In this document: positions 32,129-41,301 of the stretch, piece by piece
How positions within the stretch are numbered: position 1 is the first letter of the stretch
Layout of the letters: each line of letters begins with the position of its first letter
From: JANQOH01 sp965242575
GTDB lineage: Bacteria; Pseudomonadota; Alphaproteobacteria; UBA7887
NCBI GenBank assembly: GCA_965242575.1
Contig: OZ251461.1
Coordinates: 1,054,001 to 1,118,000, forward strand
Reading direction: 5' to 3'
Length of the DNA: 64,000 bases
Translations under genes and position numbers: made by a program
Notes under the pieces: generated by a model
Databases searched by the model: none
Told to the model about the DNA's origin: nothing
Seen by the model: only the letters and a program-made list of their open reading frames with translations

Positions 32129-33240
32129 GCCGCTCCTCCGGGAATCAGCCGCTCGAAATATCCGTCGACTCCGGAAGATACGGACCCTGGGACATCGACG
32201 TGTTTTTCAAGGAACGGGTGATGCGCGACGGCGTCCGCGACGAAGGCGGTTCTGTATTCCCAAAAAAGTTTGCGGTCTATGAAGACATCGCAATTGCCGT
32301 AGTAGTAAGGCAGGCGATCCAGGTTGCGTTTGAAAACATCGATGTAGATATAGTAATCCAGCTTATTCTTATCGACCACGATCAGATTGGGGCGGTAATC
32401 TCGCATGAAAGTTCGGTTGCGCTTCAACGCGTTTATATCCCGCATGGGATAGAAAAACAGCGAATCGTCGGTTATTTTCACGTTTTTAGCCGGATACTTG
32501 TTCACGTATTTCGGAATGAAATCGTGATCGGACAATTTCAGAATGCGTCCGTCGGCGGCGCGGAAGGGGAAGTCGGCGATCTCTTCGTAGGACATGCCCC
32601 GGGGAGAGCGAACGTACAGGGCTATGACGATCGGGAATTGCGTGATCGCGGAATTTTCCTCGAACATCCCGCTGCTGACGAGGGCTCCCGCCCGGAGCTC
32701 GTAGAATTCCCTGAAGCCGCGCAACAGGTTGAAGTTCGCCTTCTTTATAAGATACGAGAGCGGGTGCAGCACGCATACGACGTCCGCGCGCAACTTCGCG
32801 TACGACATCAGGAAAGACAGCCCCAGGTCGCGACGGCGCAAATCTCGATCCATTTCATCGGACTTGCGCTTTATCGCGCGCCGGATTTGCGACGTCCGGT
32901 CGTTGTAGGGTGGGTTCCCGACGATCGCCAGACGGCGCGATTCGGGAATGCCGAACGATTTGCGGTTCGCATCGACCAGCGCGTTGCGATGCAAGACGGC
33001 GACTCCGGGGCGCCGCTGTTTCGCCATGGCGACGGCGTAGCCGTCCACGTCGACGCCGACGACGTCCCCCGCCCGCGCGTTCTCCAGAAACGACCCGTAT
33101 CCGCACGCGCTGTCGAGAAGCAGCGTGTCCTCGTCGAGATGGGGCGCCAGCAAGTCCTGCGCGATGCGCACGCATTCCTCGGGAGTGTAATAACTTCCGA
33201 GGTTCACGCGCTCCCGCTCGTGCAAATGCCGTTGCCTCAC
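32125..33240 (-). CDS. N6-adenine DNA methyltransferase of a restriction-modification pair
   Basis: A 371-residue SAM-dependent DNA methylase. GSYYTPEECVRIAQDLL near 14-30 and LLLDSACGYGSFLENA (motif I) lead to VVGVDVDGYAVAMAK (motif II) and the catalytic motif IV IVGNPPYNDRTSQ near 120-132. The C-terminal half, with the target recognition region, is AT-richer. The GTG at 33240 is preceded by a strong AAGGGG about 7 bases upstream, preferred over an earlier ATG with no such site. It overlaps the putative endonuclease gene (ATGA). The 156-bp gap upstream holds no gene. Confidence 0.82.
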   Translation of the reverse strand: MRQRHLHERERVNLGSYYTPEECVRIAQDLLAPHLDEDTLLLDSACGYGSFLENARAGDVVGVDVDGYAVAMAKQRRPGVAVLHRNALVDANRKSFGIPESRRLAIVGNPPYNDRTSQIRRAIKRKSDEMDRDLRRRDLGLSFLMSYAKLRADVVCVLHPLSYLIKKANFNLLRGFREFYELRAGALVSSGMFEENSAITQFPIVIALYVRSPRGMSYEEIADFPFRAADGRILKLSDHDFIPKYVNKYPAKNVKITDDSLFFYPMRDINALKRNRTFMRDYRPNLIVVDKNKLDYYIYIDVFKRNLDRLPYYYGNCDVFIDRKLFWEYRTAFVADAVAHHPFLEKHVDVPGSVSSGVDGYFERLIPGGAA

Positions 33241-33396
33241 GGATCGACCCCTTGCATCCGCGTCGCCTCCGGATCGCCCCGGCTGGCGGCCGGCGCGCCC
33301 ATCCACGCTCGATTCGTTCCGGTGTACCCCGATCCGGCCGGACTCGTCAAGGAGGACACGGGGGCGGGAACGCGCGATCGAGGAGTCGAACCGGCG

Positions 33397-34560
33397 TCAC
33401 GTTCTTTCCAGCAGAACGATGCGGTTCGTGTTCGTACCCCTGTCGTTGTTGCCGACGCCCCATGTATGCGGCGTCTTGGTGAAGCGCTGCGCGTTGACGA
33501 GAATCCGCCTCACCCGGAACGGCAGGCCCGCGACGCCGGCGACGACGTGCTCCTCCAGCCGGACCGATCCGTTGCGCACCTCGCCCACCTCGAACGCCAC
33601 ATGGCCGCCCGGCCGCGTTATCCGCGCCAGCTCCGCGAAGGCGGAGCGGACGAACCGCCGCCAGTCCGCGACGTTGCGATGCCGCGCAATCGGCGCGGAT
33701 TTCGGGTCGACGCCGAGGAACCAGCACCGCAGCCAGTTGTCCTGCTCGTAGTTCACCACGTCCAGGAACGGCGGCGACGTCACCGTCAGCGTCACCGAGG
33801 CGTCGGGAATCTCCGGGGTCGCGTCGGCGGGCCGGCACAGGAACCGTGCGTTCTTCGCTTTCGGCGCGCGCTGCGAGAGCAGGCTCTTCGACTTGCGCAG
33901 AATGAGCGCCGCTACGTCGCGCTCCGGCGGCGTCTGGCCGAGGCGGCGGTTGAGGATCTCCTGCCGCTCCGCCGTGACCGCCTGGTTGGGCGGCATGGTC
34001 CGGACCGAGAAGAACCCCGGCGAATGCCCGGTCAGCCGGCCGATGGCGACCATGCGGATCCAGCGGTCGGTCTTGTCGGGCGCGCGCTCCAGAAACCGGC
34101 GGCGCAACCCCTCGATCCGCGCCAGCGTCCGGGGGTGGTAGAACGCCAGCAGGTCTTCGCGCTCCACGTCCGCCTCGGCGAACCGGCGGAACGGAATCCG
34201 GTCCAACCGGGCCGCGATGGCGCGGAGCGGCGGCGGGTTCACGCGCGGCTCGGCGAGCGCTGCGCTCAGGGGGGCGATGTCGTTACCCTAGGGGATGCGT
34301 CCGCGCAGCGCGGCTTCGACGGGGGTGGTCCCGCGCCCCATGAACGGGTCGTAGACGACGTCGCCGGGCCGGCTGTAGCGGTCGATGAACCAGGCCGGCA
34401 GTTGCGGCTTGAAGCAGGCGCGGTAGCTGATCTCGTGGATGCGCTCCGCCTGCCGCTGGCGCGCGGTCCAGAACTCGCCGAACTCGTACGGAAGGCCGCC
34501 GCGGTCCCGCCGCTCCGAAACCGGTTCGGAAACCGCGCGCGCGGCACGGGCCCGGCTCAC
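33397..34560 (-). pseudogene. Solitary site-specific DNA methyltransferase gene with one in-frame amber codon
   Basis: From GTG at 34560 the gene would encode 387 residues. The N-terminal part has FWTARQRQAERIHEISYRAC and motif I DPFMGRGTTPVEAAL near 70-84. Motif IV TSPPFLDVVNYEQDNW is near 230, followed by HVAFEVGEVRNGSVRLEEHV and the conserved end WGVGNNDRGTNTNRIVLLE. A single TAG at 34288-34290 (codon 91, in GRIP-stop-GNDIAPLS) interrupts an otherwise perfect frame. The site is variable in homologues as I recall them. It could be a nonsense mutation, a sequencing error, or a readthrough or split gene restarting at GTG 34242. The start overlaps the acyl-CoA dehydrogenase stop (GTGA). Confidence 0.75.
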
Positions 34561-35717
34561 CGCAGGCCGAGGCCGCGGGCGACGATGCCGCGCAGCACTT
34601 CGCGTGTTCCGCCCTGGATGGTGAGTTTGGGCGCGATGAGGGTCGCCTCCGCCAGCACGGCGTCGAAGCCGGGACGGTTGCCCGCCGCGCGGTCGGCGAA
34701 CGCCGCCAGGTCGCGCGCGGCCGCCGGCAGCGCCTGGCTCCAATTCGTCCCCAGGTCCTTCACCATCGCCGCCTCGACCGCGGGTTCGCCGCCCTCGGCC
34801 AGCGCGCCGGCGACGGAGATCGACATCCGCCTGAGCGTGTTCAGCTGCGCCGCGAGCCGCCCCAGGCCCTCGGCGCCGCGCAGGTCCGGGTCGCGCCCCA
34901 GCGCGCCGATGAGCGCCGCCAGGACCCGGTAGGTTTCGAGAAACCGCTCCGGCCCGCTGCGCTCGAAGGCGAGCTCGCTCGTCGCCTGCCGCCACGCCAT
35001 GCCGGGATCGCCCAGCAGCGAATCGGCGGGGATCTCGGCGCCGTCGAAGACGACCTCGTTGAACTCGTGGCCGCCGGTCATGAACGGGATGGGGTTGGTC
35101 TCGATCCCCGGAGTCGTCATGTCCACCAGGAACTGGCTCAAACCGTGGCGGCGGTTCTCCGCCGTCGGCGGCGAGGTGCGGAACAGGCCGATCATGTAGT
35201 CGGCGCGGTGGGCGTAGCTGGTCCAGACCTTGCGCCCGTCGAGCCGCCAGCCGGCGCCGGTCCGCGCCGCGCGGGCCCGGGCGGCGAACAGGTCGGACCC
35301 GGAATCGGGTTCGCTCATGCCGATGCAGAATGCGCATTCGCCGCGGACGATCCGGGGCAGCACGCGCGCCTTGACCGCTTCGGAGGCGTAGCGCAGCAGC
35401 ATCGGCCCGGACTGCCGGTCGGCGACGAAATGCGCCTGGATCGGCGCGTTGGCCGCGAGCATCTCCTCGTTGACGACGTAGCGTTCGAGGAAGCCGCGCT
35501 CCGCGCCGCCGTAGCGCCGGGGCCAGGTCATGCCGATCCAGCCCCGGGCGCCGACGCGGCGGCTGAACGCGCGGTCGAAGGAGTCCAGCCCGGCGGTTCC
35601 GGTCGGGTCCACCGTCCCGGCGGCGATCTCGTCGGCGAGGAAGGCGCGGACCTCGCCGCGCAGCGCCTCCGCCTCCGGCGGCAGGGGCGCCGGGTCGAAG
35701 CGCAACGGGGCCGTCAC
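34557..35717 (-). CDS. Acyl-CoA dehydrogenase, larger subunit type
   Basis: FAD-dependent dehydrogenase introducing the alpha-beta double bond in acyl-CoA, 386 residues. The N-terminal helical domain has WIGMTWPRRYGGAERGFLE. The flavin/substrate motif is CAFCIGMSEPDSGSDLFAA near 145. KVWTSYAHRADYM follows, then the C-terminal helical domain with AFERSGPERFLE and IQGGTREVLRGIVARGLGL at the end. It starts at GTG overlapping the second dehydrogenase gene's stop (GTGA). The pairing suggests a heteromeric alpha/beta enzyme like those acting on steroid or branched side chains, which is inference. Confidence 0.88.
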   Translation of the reverse strand: MTAPLRFDPAPLPPEAEALRGEVRAFLADEIAAGTVDPTGTAGLDSFDRAFSRRVGARGWIGMTWPRRYGGAERGFLERYVVNEEMLAANAPIQAHFVADRQSGPMLLRYASEAVKARVLPRIVRGECAFCIGMSEPDSGSDLFAARARAARTGAGWRLDGRKVWTSYAHRADYMIGLFRTSPPTAENRRHGLSQFLVDMTTPGIETNPIPFMTGGHEFNEVVFDGAEIPADSLLGDPGMAWRQATSELAFERSGPERFLETYRVLAALIGALGRDPDLRGAEGLGRLAAQLNTLRRMSISVAGALAEGGEPAVEAAMVKDLGTNWSQALPAAARDLAAFADRAAGNRPGFDAVLAEATLIAPKLTIQGGTREVLRGIVARGLGLR

Positions 35718-36778
35718 CGCGCCGCCCCCACGACGGGAACGGGAGTCGTCAGCAGCGGCCAGAACCCGTCCGCGCCCGCCGCCGCGACCATGCGGCCGAG
35801 CTCCGCCGCCCAGCGGCTCTCGGCGCCGAAATCGTCGCGCCACGACCACAGCCGGCGGGTGAAGCGTTGCAGGACGTGCTCCAGCGTGAAGCCAATGGCG
35901 CCGTGCATTTGATGCGCGATGGCGGCGCCGGCGCCGGCCGCCTCGCCGACGCGGATCTTCGCCGCGGCGACCTCCATGAACGTCCGGTCGTCGAAACGCG
36001 CGCCGCCGGCGGCGGACATCGCTTCGGCCGCCGCGCCGGAGGCGGCGACGGCCGCCGCCGCCTCGCCAGCGAGTTTCGCCAATTCGTGCTGGACGGCCTG
36101 GAACTTGCCGATGGGGCGCGCGAACGCGACGCGGGTCTTCGCGTAGTCGACGGTTATCTCCAGCACCGCCTCCAGCGCGCCGGCCATCTGCGCCGCGCGC
36201 GCGGCCGCGCCGACCAGCTCCAGGTCGCGCGGGTCCACGCGCCGCTCCGACACCGCCAGCGGCGCGCCGGCGAACGCCACGCCGGCGCGCGGCTCGCCGG
36301 CCGGGTTGACGCCCGCGCCGACCCGGCACGCGGCGCGGGCGAACAGCGCGACGCGCCCGTCCGCGGCCAGGGCGATATGTTCGGCCTCGGCGGCGAAGGG
36401 GACCGCGCGGGCGGTCGCGGCGGCCCCGAACAGGTCCTGCGGGCCGCCCTCCGCCCGCGCGGCGGTCAGCGGGCCGCCGGGCGCGGGCAGCCCGGCGCGC
36501 GCGAGCAGCCAGCCGGCGACCAGCGTCTCCGCCAGCGGGACGGCGACCGCATGCGCGCCCGCGCGGCGCAGGATCGCGAACCCGTCGGCCATCGACGCCC
36601 CCGCGCCGCCGGCGGATTCGGGGAGCCAGGCGCGGGCGACTCCGGCCTCCTCCAGGGCGCGCCAGAGCGGCGCGCGCCACGCCGAATCATCGGCGGCGGC
36701 GTTGACGTCGCGCGGGTCGGCGCGGTCGCGGAAGATGCGCGCCGCGCCCTCGACCAGCGCCGCGTCGACTCCCGCCAA
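35714..36778 (-). CDS. Acyl-CoA dehydrogenase, smaller partner type
   Basis: A 354-residue acyl-CoA dehydrogenase-fold protein shorter and more divergent than its neighbour. It has GVARAWLPESAGGAGASMAD near 46, VDPRDLELVGAAARAAQMAG near 180 and RVAFARPIGKFQAVQHELAK near 218. The C-terminal HQMHGAIGFTLEHVLQRFTR, near 290, is well conserved, while the central motif that normally binds FAD is weak. Together with the GTGA overlap this favours a partner subunit. Enoyl-CoA hydratase is encoded 3 bases upstream. Confidence 0.83.
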   Translation of the reverse strand: MAGVDAALVEGAARIFRDRADPRDVNAAADDSAWRAPLWRALEEAGVARAWLPESAGGAGASMADGFAILRRAGAHAVAVPLAETLVAGWLLARAGLPAPGGPLTAARAEGGPQDLFGAAATARAVPFAAEAEHIALAADGRVALFARAACRVGAGVNPAGEPRAGVAFAGAPLAVSERRVDPRDLELVGAAARAAQMAGALEAVLEITVDYAKTRVAFARPIGKFQAVQHELAKLAGEAAAAVAASGAAAEAMSAAGGARFDDRTFMEVAAAKIRVGEAAGAGAAIAHQMHGAIGFTLEHVLQRFTRRLWSWRDDFGAESRWAAELGRMVAAAGADGFWPLLTTPVPVVGAAR

Positions 36779-36781
36779 GGC

Positions 36782-37591
36782 TCAGCGTCCGGCGAAGTTC
36801 GGCGCCCGGCGCTCCGCCATCGCCGCCACGCCCTCCGCGAAGTCGGCGGTCGCGCGCAGCCGGGTCTGCTCGGCGAGCTCGCGGTCGGTCGCGGCGGCGA
36901 CGCGGTCGGCGAGGCCGTCGCGCAGGGTGGCGCGGGTCGCGGCGAGGCCGAGCGGCGCGTTGGCGGCGATCTCCGCCGCCAGCTCCAGCGCCGCGCCGCG
37001 CACCCGCTCGCGCGGGACGAGCACGTCGGCCAGGCCCATCGCATGGGCCTCCTCGCCCTTGACGCGGCGGCTGGTGTAGAACATCAGCGCGGCGTTCGAC
37101 GCCCCGACCGCCGCCGGCAGGGTCTCGGTCAGCCCGAACCCGGGATGGAAGCCCAGGCGGGTGAAATTGGCGCAGAACCGCGCCTCCGGGCAGGCGACTC
37201 GCAGGTCCGCCGCCATCGCCAGGCCGAGTCCGCCGCCCACCGCGGCGCCCTGGACCGCGGCGACCACCGGCTTGCGGGCGCGGAACAGGCGCACCGCCTC
37301 GCGGTAGAGCGAATCCGCCCGCAGCGGGCGCGCGCCCTCCTCGCGGCCTTTCTCCGCCGCGCCGAAATCCCCGCCGGCGGCGAAGTTCGCCCCGGCGCAG
37401 AACGACTTGCCCCGGGAGGCGAGGACCACCGCCCGGCAGCCGTCCTCGCGGTCCAGCGCCTCGAGGGCGTCGGCGAGGGCGCCGATCAGCGCGTGGTCGA
37501 AGAAGTTGTGCGGCGGGCGGCGGATCTCGACCAGCGCGACGTCGTTCGCGACGTCGACCGCGAGGTCCGCGAAGCTGCCGAACGCCGTCAC
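36782..37591 (-). CDS. Enoyl-CoA hydratase/isomerase family protein
   Basis: Crotonase-fold enzyme of 269 residues, probably hydrating the enoyl-CoA made by the dehydrogenases encoded after it. The oxyanion-hole segments are SRGKSFCAGANFAAGG near 63 and QGAAVGGGLGLAMAADLRVA near 118. ANFTRLGFHPGFGLTETLPA near 145 covers the usual catalytic position; the second Glu typical of hydratases is replaced by a His-Pro context, so isomerase or another crotonase activity is possible. The GTG overlaps the DUF1244 gene stop (GTGA). Confidence 0.85.
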   Translation of the reverse strand: MTAFGSFADLAVDVANDVALVEIRRPPHNFFDHALIGALADALEALDREDGCRAVVLASRGKSFCAGANFAAGGDFGAAEKGREEGARPLRADSLYREAVRLFRARKPVVAAVQGAAVGGGLGLAMAADLRVACPEARFCANFTRLGFHPGFGLTETLPAAVGASNAALMFYTSRRVKGEEAHAMGLADVLVPRERVRGAALELAAEIAANAPLGLAATRATLRDGLADRVAAATDRELAEQTRLRATADFAEGVAAMAERRAPNFAGR

Positions 37592-37905
37592 GGCGCGTCG
37601 CGGTCCGCCGCCTCGCGTCCGCTCTCCGCCGCGAAGCGCTCGAGCTTCTCCGGCGGCTGTTCGGTCTGGTGTCTGGCCTTCCATTCGGAATAGGGCATGC
37701 CGTAAACGATCTCGCGCGCCGCCTCGTAGTCCAGCGCCTCGCCGCGCGCCTCGGCCTCGGCGCGGTACCATTTGGACAGGCAGTTGCGGCAGAACCCGGC
37801 GAGGTTCATCAGGTCGATGTTCTGCACGTCGGCGCGTTCGCGGAGGTGCCCCACCAGCGTGCGGAACGCCGCCGCCTCGATCTCGGTCCGTCCGGTTTCG
37901 TCCAT
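37588..37905 (-). CDS. DUF1244 family protein
   Basis: A 105-residue soluble protein of unknown function, common in proteobacteria. The family pattern is clear: FRTLVGHLRERADVQNIDLM near 15-34, NLAGFCRNCLSKWY with its two cysteines near 36-49, and YEAAREIVYGMPYSEWKARH near 60-79. It is the first gene of the fatty-acid oxidation group here. The ATG lies 32 bases downstream of the carboxylate-amine ligase stop on the same strand. Confidence 0.9.
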   Translation of the reverse strand: MDETGRTEIEAAAFRTLVGHLRERADVQNIDLMNLAGFCRNCLSKWYRAEAEARGEALDYEAAREIVYGMPYSEWKARHQTEQPPEKLERFAAESGREAADRDAP

Positions 37906-37937
37906 CGCCGCCTCCCTCGTCCGCCGGGGCGCGGAGT

Positions 37938-39083
37938 CTAGCCGCCGCCGGGAGGGTCCGCCACCCCGCGCAGGGTCTCGCGCATCAACATGCGGACGAC
38001 GCTCCGGCCCGCCTCCTCGCCGCCGCCGGCGCGCGCCCATTCGGCGCGCTGGCGGCGGGCCGAGGAGCCGCCGCGGACGATCTCGCGCGCATGCGCGACC
38101 TCCGCCCGGCAGTCGAGCGCCTCGGCGTCCTCGGCGATCATGTCGAGGAGTTCGTCGACCAGCGCCGCCATCGGCTTGACCCGGCGCTCGCCGAAATCGA
38201 TCAGCCCGCGGTCCATGCCGTGGCGCATGGCGCGCCACCGGTTCTCCGCCACCAGCGCGGCGGGGTAGATGCGGAACCGCATGTTGCGCCGGCGCAGGCG
38301 CCACAACATGCGCATGACGCAGCGGGTCAGCGCGGCGACGCAAACCGCGTCGTCCACGCGCGCGCAGCAATCGAAGATGCGCGCCTCGAGGGTGGGGAAG
38401 CGGGCGCTCGGCCGCACGTCCCACCAGAGTTTCGTCGCGTCCTCGATCGCCTCGGCGGCGATCAGGGCGGCGACCAGCGCCTCGTATTCGCGCCAGCCGT
38501 CGAGCCGGGGCGGCAGGCCGGTCCGCGGCATGGCGTCCCACACCGTCAGGCGGTAGGAGGCGAGGCCGGTGTCCTCCCCCTCCCAGAACGGCGACGACGC
38601 GGTGAGCGCCAGAAGATGGGGCAGGAAGTAGGAGAACTGGTTCATCAGGTCGATGCGCAACTCGTCCGGCTCCACGCCGATATGGACGTGCATGCCGCAG
38701 ATCAGCAGCCGCCGCGCCGGCGCGCGGTATTCCTCGGCGATCTCGCCGTAACGCGGCCGCCGCGTCGGGCGCTGCCGCCGCCAGCCCCCGAAGGGGTGGG
38801 TGGAGGCGGCGACGATGGCGAGGCCGCGGCCCGCCGCCGCCGCCGAAATCTCGCGGCGCAGCCGGACCAGTTCGGCGCGCACCTCGGCCATGCTCCCGCA
38901 CACCCGCGTGCCCACCTCGATCTGCGTTTGCAGGAACTCCGGCGAGACCTGCCCCGGCAGCCGCGCCTCGCATTCCGCCAGCAGGCCCTCCGGCGCCTCC
39001 GGAACCAGATCGCCCGTTTCGGCGTCGACGAGGTAGTATTCCTCCTCGACCCCGACCGTGAACGGCGGTTCGTTCGCGGTCAC
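37938..39083 (-). CDS. Carboxylate-amine ligase YbdK-like (glutamate-cysteine ligase type 2 family)
   Basis: A 381-residue ATP-grasp-like enzyme of the GCS2 family, which joins a carboxylate and an amine, with weak glutamate-cysteine ligase activity in E. coli YbdK. It starts FTVGVEEEYYLVD with the metal-binding glutamates, followed by TQIEVGTRVCGSMAEVR, ASTHPFGGWRRQRPT and LICGMHVHIGVE near 125-136. LWWDVRPSARFPTLEARIFD near 240 is also typical. The GTG overlaps the stop of the next gene upstream (GTGA). The gene next to it, for an N-formylglutamate amidohydrolase-like enzyme, is a frequent companion. Confidence 0.87.
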   Translation of the reverse strand: MTANEPPFTVGVEEEYYLVDAETGDLVPEAPEGLLAECEARLPGQVSPEFLQTQIEVGTRVCGSMAEVRAELVRLRREISAAAAGRGLAIVAASTHPFGGWRRQRPTRRPRYGEIAEEYRAPARRLLICGMHVHIGVEPDELRIDLMNQFSYFLPHLLALTASSPFWEGEDTGLASYRLTVWDAMPRTGLPPRLDGWREYEALVAALIAAEAIEDATKLWWDVRPSARFPTLEARIFDCCARVDDAVCVAALTRCVMRMLWRLRRRNMRFRIYPAALVAENRWRAMRHGMDRGLIDFGERRVKPMAALVDELLDMIAEDAEALDCRAEVAHAREIVRGGSSARRQRAEWARAGGGEEAGRSVVRMLMRETLRGVADPPGGG

Positions 39084-39802
39084 GGCTCCGGCTCCAGGGC
39101 TTCGCGGAGCGCCGAATCGAGGATCCGCGCCCAGCGTTCGACCCCGGCGGGGGACTCCAGCAGGTCCTGGCGCACCTCGACGGCGGCGCTCCGCAAGGCG
39201 CCGCCGCGGGCGTGGTGCGGCAGGGTGAAGGTCAGGTCGCTGTACCCCGTATAGGGTTCGTTGTCGCCGACGCGCAGGCCGCTCCGGCGGCGCAGCGCGC
39301 GGAGCAGGCCCCCCGCCAGCCGCGTGTCGTCGTCGTGCAGCACCGCCGCCTGCCACGGGCGCGCACCGCCGTCGACGACCGGCGTGAAACTGTGCACCGC
39401 GACCAGCGCCGGCGCGCCGCAGGCGGCAATGGCGGCGGCGACCGCCGCGTGGTAGGGCCGGTGCCAGGCGGCGGCGCGGCGGTCGCGCGCGGCGGCGTCG
39501 AGTCCGGCGTTCCCCGGCACGGCGACGCCGTGGCTCACGGCGGGAATCGACTGCGGATGGCCGAGCGCGCGGTTGGGGTCGATGACCAGCCGCGAGAACC
39601 GGCACAGCACCGCGGGCGCGCCGAGCAGCTCCGCCAGCCGCGCGGTGAGCGGCCCCGCGCCGATGTCCCAGGCGATGTGGCTGGCGCGCTCGGCGGCGCC
39701 CAGGCCGAGCCCGTCGAATTCGGCGGGGATGCGGGCGCTCGCATGGTCGCATACCAGCAGCGCGCCGCGCCGCCGGCCCGGCAGGGTTTCGGCCGCCTCC
39801 AT
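39080..39802 (-). CDS. N-formylglutamate amidohydrolase family protein
   Basis: A 240-residue zinc-dependent hydrolase-like protein. The core motifs are LLVCDHASARIPAEFDG near 15-31, SHIAWDIGAG near 41, LVIDPNRALGHPQSIPAVS near 72 and VAVHSFTPVVDG near 135. In histidine catabolism this family releases formate from N-formylglutamate, but no other hut genes are near, so the substrate may differ. It is coupled by GTGA to the YbdK-like ligase and sits 7 bases after the aminopeptidase gene, suggesting a peptide or amide turnover operon. Confidence 0.85.
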   Translation of the reverse strand: MEAAETLPGRRRGALLVCDHASARIPAEFDGLGLGAAERASHIAWDIGAGPLTARLAELLGAPAVLCRFSRLVIDPNRALGHPQSIPAVSHGVAVPGNAGLDAAARDRRAAAWHRPYHAAVAAAIAACGAPALVAVHSFTPVVDGGARPWQAAVLHDDDTRLAGGLLRALRRRSGLRVGDNEPYTGYSDLTFTLPHHARGGALRSAAVEVRQDLLESPAGVERWARILDSALREALEPEP

Positions 39803-39809
39803 GTCGCCC

Positions 39810-41216
39810 TTACACCGCGCGGCGCGGGGGATAGCGCTCGGCGAGCAGGGCGTAGAGGGCGCGCAGCGCCGATGCCTCGCCGCCGACCGGCCGTCCGGGC
39901 CGGGGGCGCAGGTTCCAGCCCATGCAGTCGATATGCGCCCAGCGCGCGGCGCGGCCCACGAATTCGCGCAGGAACAGCGCCGCCGTCACCGCGCCGCCGA
40001 ACGGGCCGTCGGAGACGTTGCCGATGTCGGCGACGCCGCTGTCGAGCAGATCGCGGTAGGGGCGCCACAGCGGCAGGCGCCACAGCGGGTCGGCCTCGGC
40101 GCGGGCGTGGCGCGCCAGATCGGCGGCCAGCGCGTCGTCATCGGTGAACAGCGCCGGCACTTCCGTCCCCAGCGCCACCCGCGCGGCGCCGGTGAGCGTC
40201 GCCGCGTCGACCAGCAGGTCCGGCGCTTCGGAGTCGGCCTCCGCCAGCGCGTCGGCGAGGACCAGCCGGCCCTCGGCGTCGGTGTTGCCGATCTCCACCG
40301 TCTTGCCGGAGCGCGCGCGCAACACATCGCCGGGCCGGAACGACTCGCCGGAGACCGCGTTCTCCACCGCCGGGACCAGCACGCGCAGGCGGAGGTCGAG
40401 GCCGGCGTCCATGACCGCGGCGGCGAGGCCGAGCGCGACCGCGGCGCCGCCCATGTCCTTCTTCATCAGCCGCATGCCGGCGGCGGTCTTGAGGTCGAGG
40501 CCGCCGGAATCGAAGCACACGCCCTTGCCAACCAGCGTCACGCGCGGCGCGCCGGCGCGGCCCCACCGCAGGTCGACCAGGCGCGGCGCGCGGGCGCTCG
40601 CCCGCCCCACCGCGTGGATCATGGGGTAGTTGCGCTCGATCAGCTCCCGCCCCGTCGTCACCGCGATGGCGGCGCCGTGGGCTTCCGCCAGCCCGCGCGC
40701 GGCGTGCTCCAGGTCCTCCGGCCCCATGTCGTTGGCGGGGGTGTTGACGAGGTCGCGGGCGAGGCCGGTCGCCCGCGCGAGCCGCCGCGCCAGCGCCAGG
40801 TCCGCGCCGGGCGGCGGCGCGGCGGTGGGCGCGGGCCGCGCCGGCTTGGTCCTGTAGGCGTCGAAGCGGTAATTGCCGAGCATCCAGCCCAGCGCCGCGT
40901 GGGTCGCCGTCCGCTCGGTCCATTCGAACCCCGCCGCCGCGTCGAAGGCGTAGTTTCCCGGCCCCAGCCGCCCCGGTCCTCCGGCGAACGCCCACGGGTT
41001 GACGTCCTCGCCGACGACCAGCAGTGCGGCCGCTACGCCGCCGTCCGCGTCCGGCAGCGGCGCGACGGCGCCGGGCTTCGGCGCGAACCCGGTGGACTCC
41101 AGCCAGCGCCTTGCGCGCGGCCCGGCGCCGTCCCGCCATTCGGCGAACGCGGCGGCGGCGACGCAGACGATCGGCGCCGCGCCGGGCGCACGCGAGTCGG
41201 TGATGGTGTCGAGCAT
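39810..41216 (-). CDS. Leucyl aminopeptidase family (M17) metallopeptidase
   Basis: Cytosolic bimetal aminopeptidase of 468 residues. The C-terminal catalytic domain contains VTLVGKGVCFDSGGLDLK near 228, MKKDMGGAAVALGL with the metal-binding Lys and Asp, and the signature NTDAEGRLVLADAL near 313. VDAATLTGAARVALG follows. The N-terminal domain is compact and divergent, so it belongs to the M17 branch often named leucyl aminopeptidase in alphaproteobacteria. A 16-bp perfect palindrome lies 20 bases before the ATG. Confidence 0.9.
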   Translation of the reverse strand: MLDTITDSRAPGAAPIVCVAAAAFAEWRDGAGPRARRWLESTGFAPKPGAVAPLPDADGGVAAALLVVGEDVNPWAFAGGPGRLGPGNYAFDAAAGFEWTERTATHAALGWMLGNYRFDAYRTKPARPAPTAAPPPGADLALARRLARATGLARDLVNTPANDMGPEDLEHAARGLAEAHGAAIAVTTGRELIERNYPMIHAVGRASARAPRLVDLRWGRAGAPRVTLVGKGVCFDSGGLDLKTAAGMRLMKKDMGGAAVALGLAAAVMDAGLDLRLRVLVPAVENAVSGESFRPGDVLRARSGKTVEIGNTDAEGRLVLADALAEADSEAPDLLVDAATLTGAARVALGTEVPALFTDDDALAADLARHARAEADPLWRLPLWRPYRDLLDSGVADIGNVSDGPFGGAVTAALFLREFVGRAARWAHIDCMGWNLRPRPGRPVGGEASALRALYALLAERYPPRRAV

Positions 41217-41235
41217 GAAGGCGTCCTGTACGGCG

Positions 41236-41251
41236 CGGCTCCGCGGAGCCG
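41236..41251. promoter_or_regulatory. 16-bp perfect palindrome before the aminopeptidase gene
   Basis: CGGCTCCGCGGAGCCG lies 20-35 bases upstream of the ATG at 41216. It could be an operator, or an RNA hairpin in the leader. No function is demonstrated, and in this GC-rich DNA a palindrome could occur by chance. Confidence 0.3.
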
Positions 41252-41301
41252 TAACGATGGGGATGCGGGAAGCGCCGGCGGCGCGCGGCCCTCGGCGGGC
41301 G

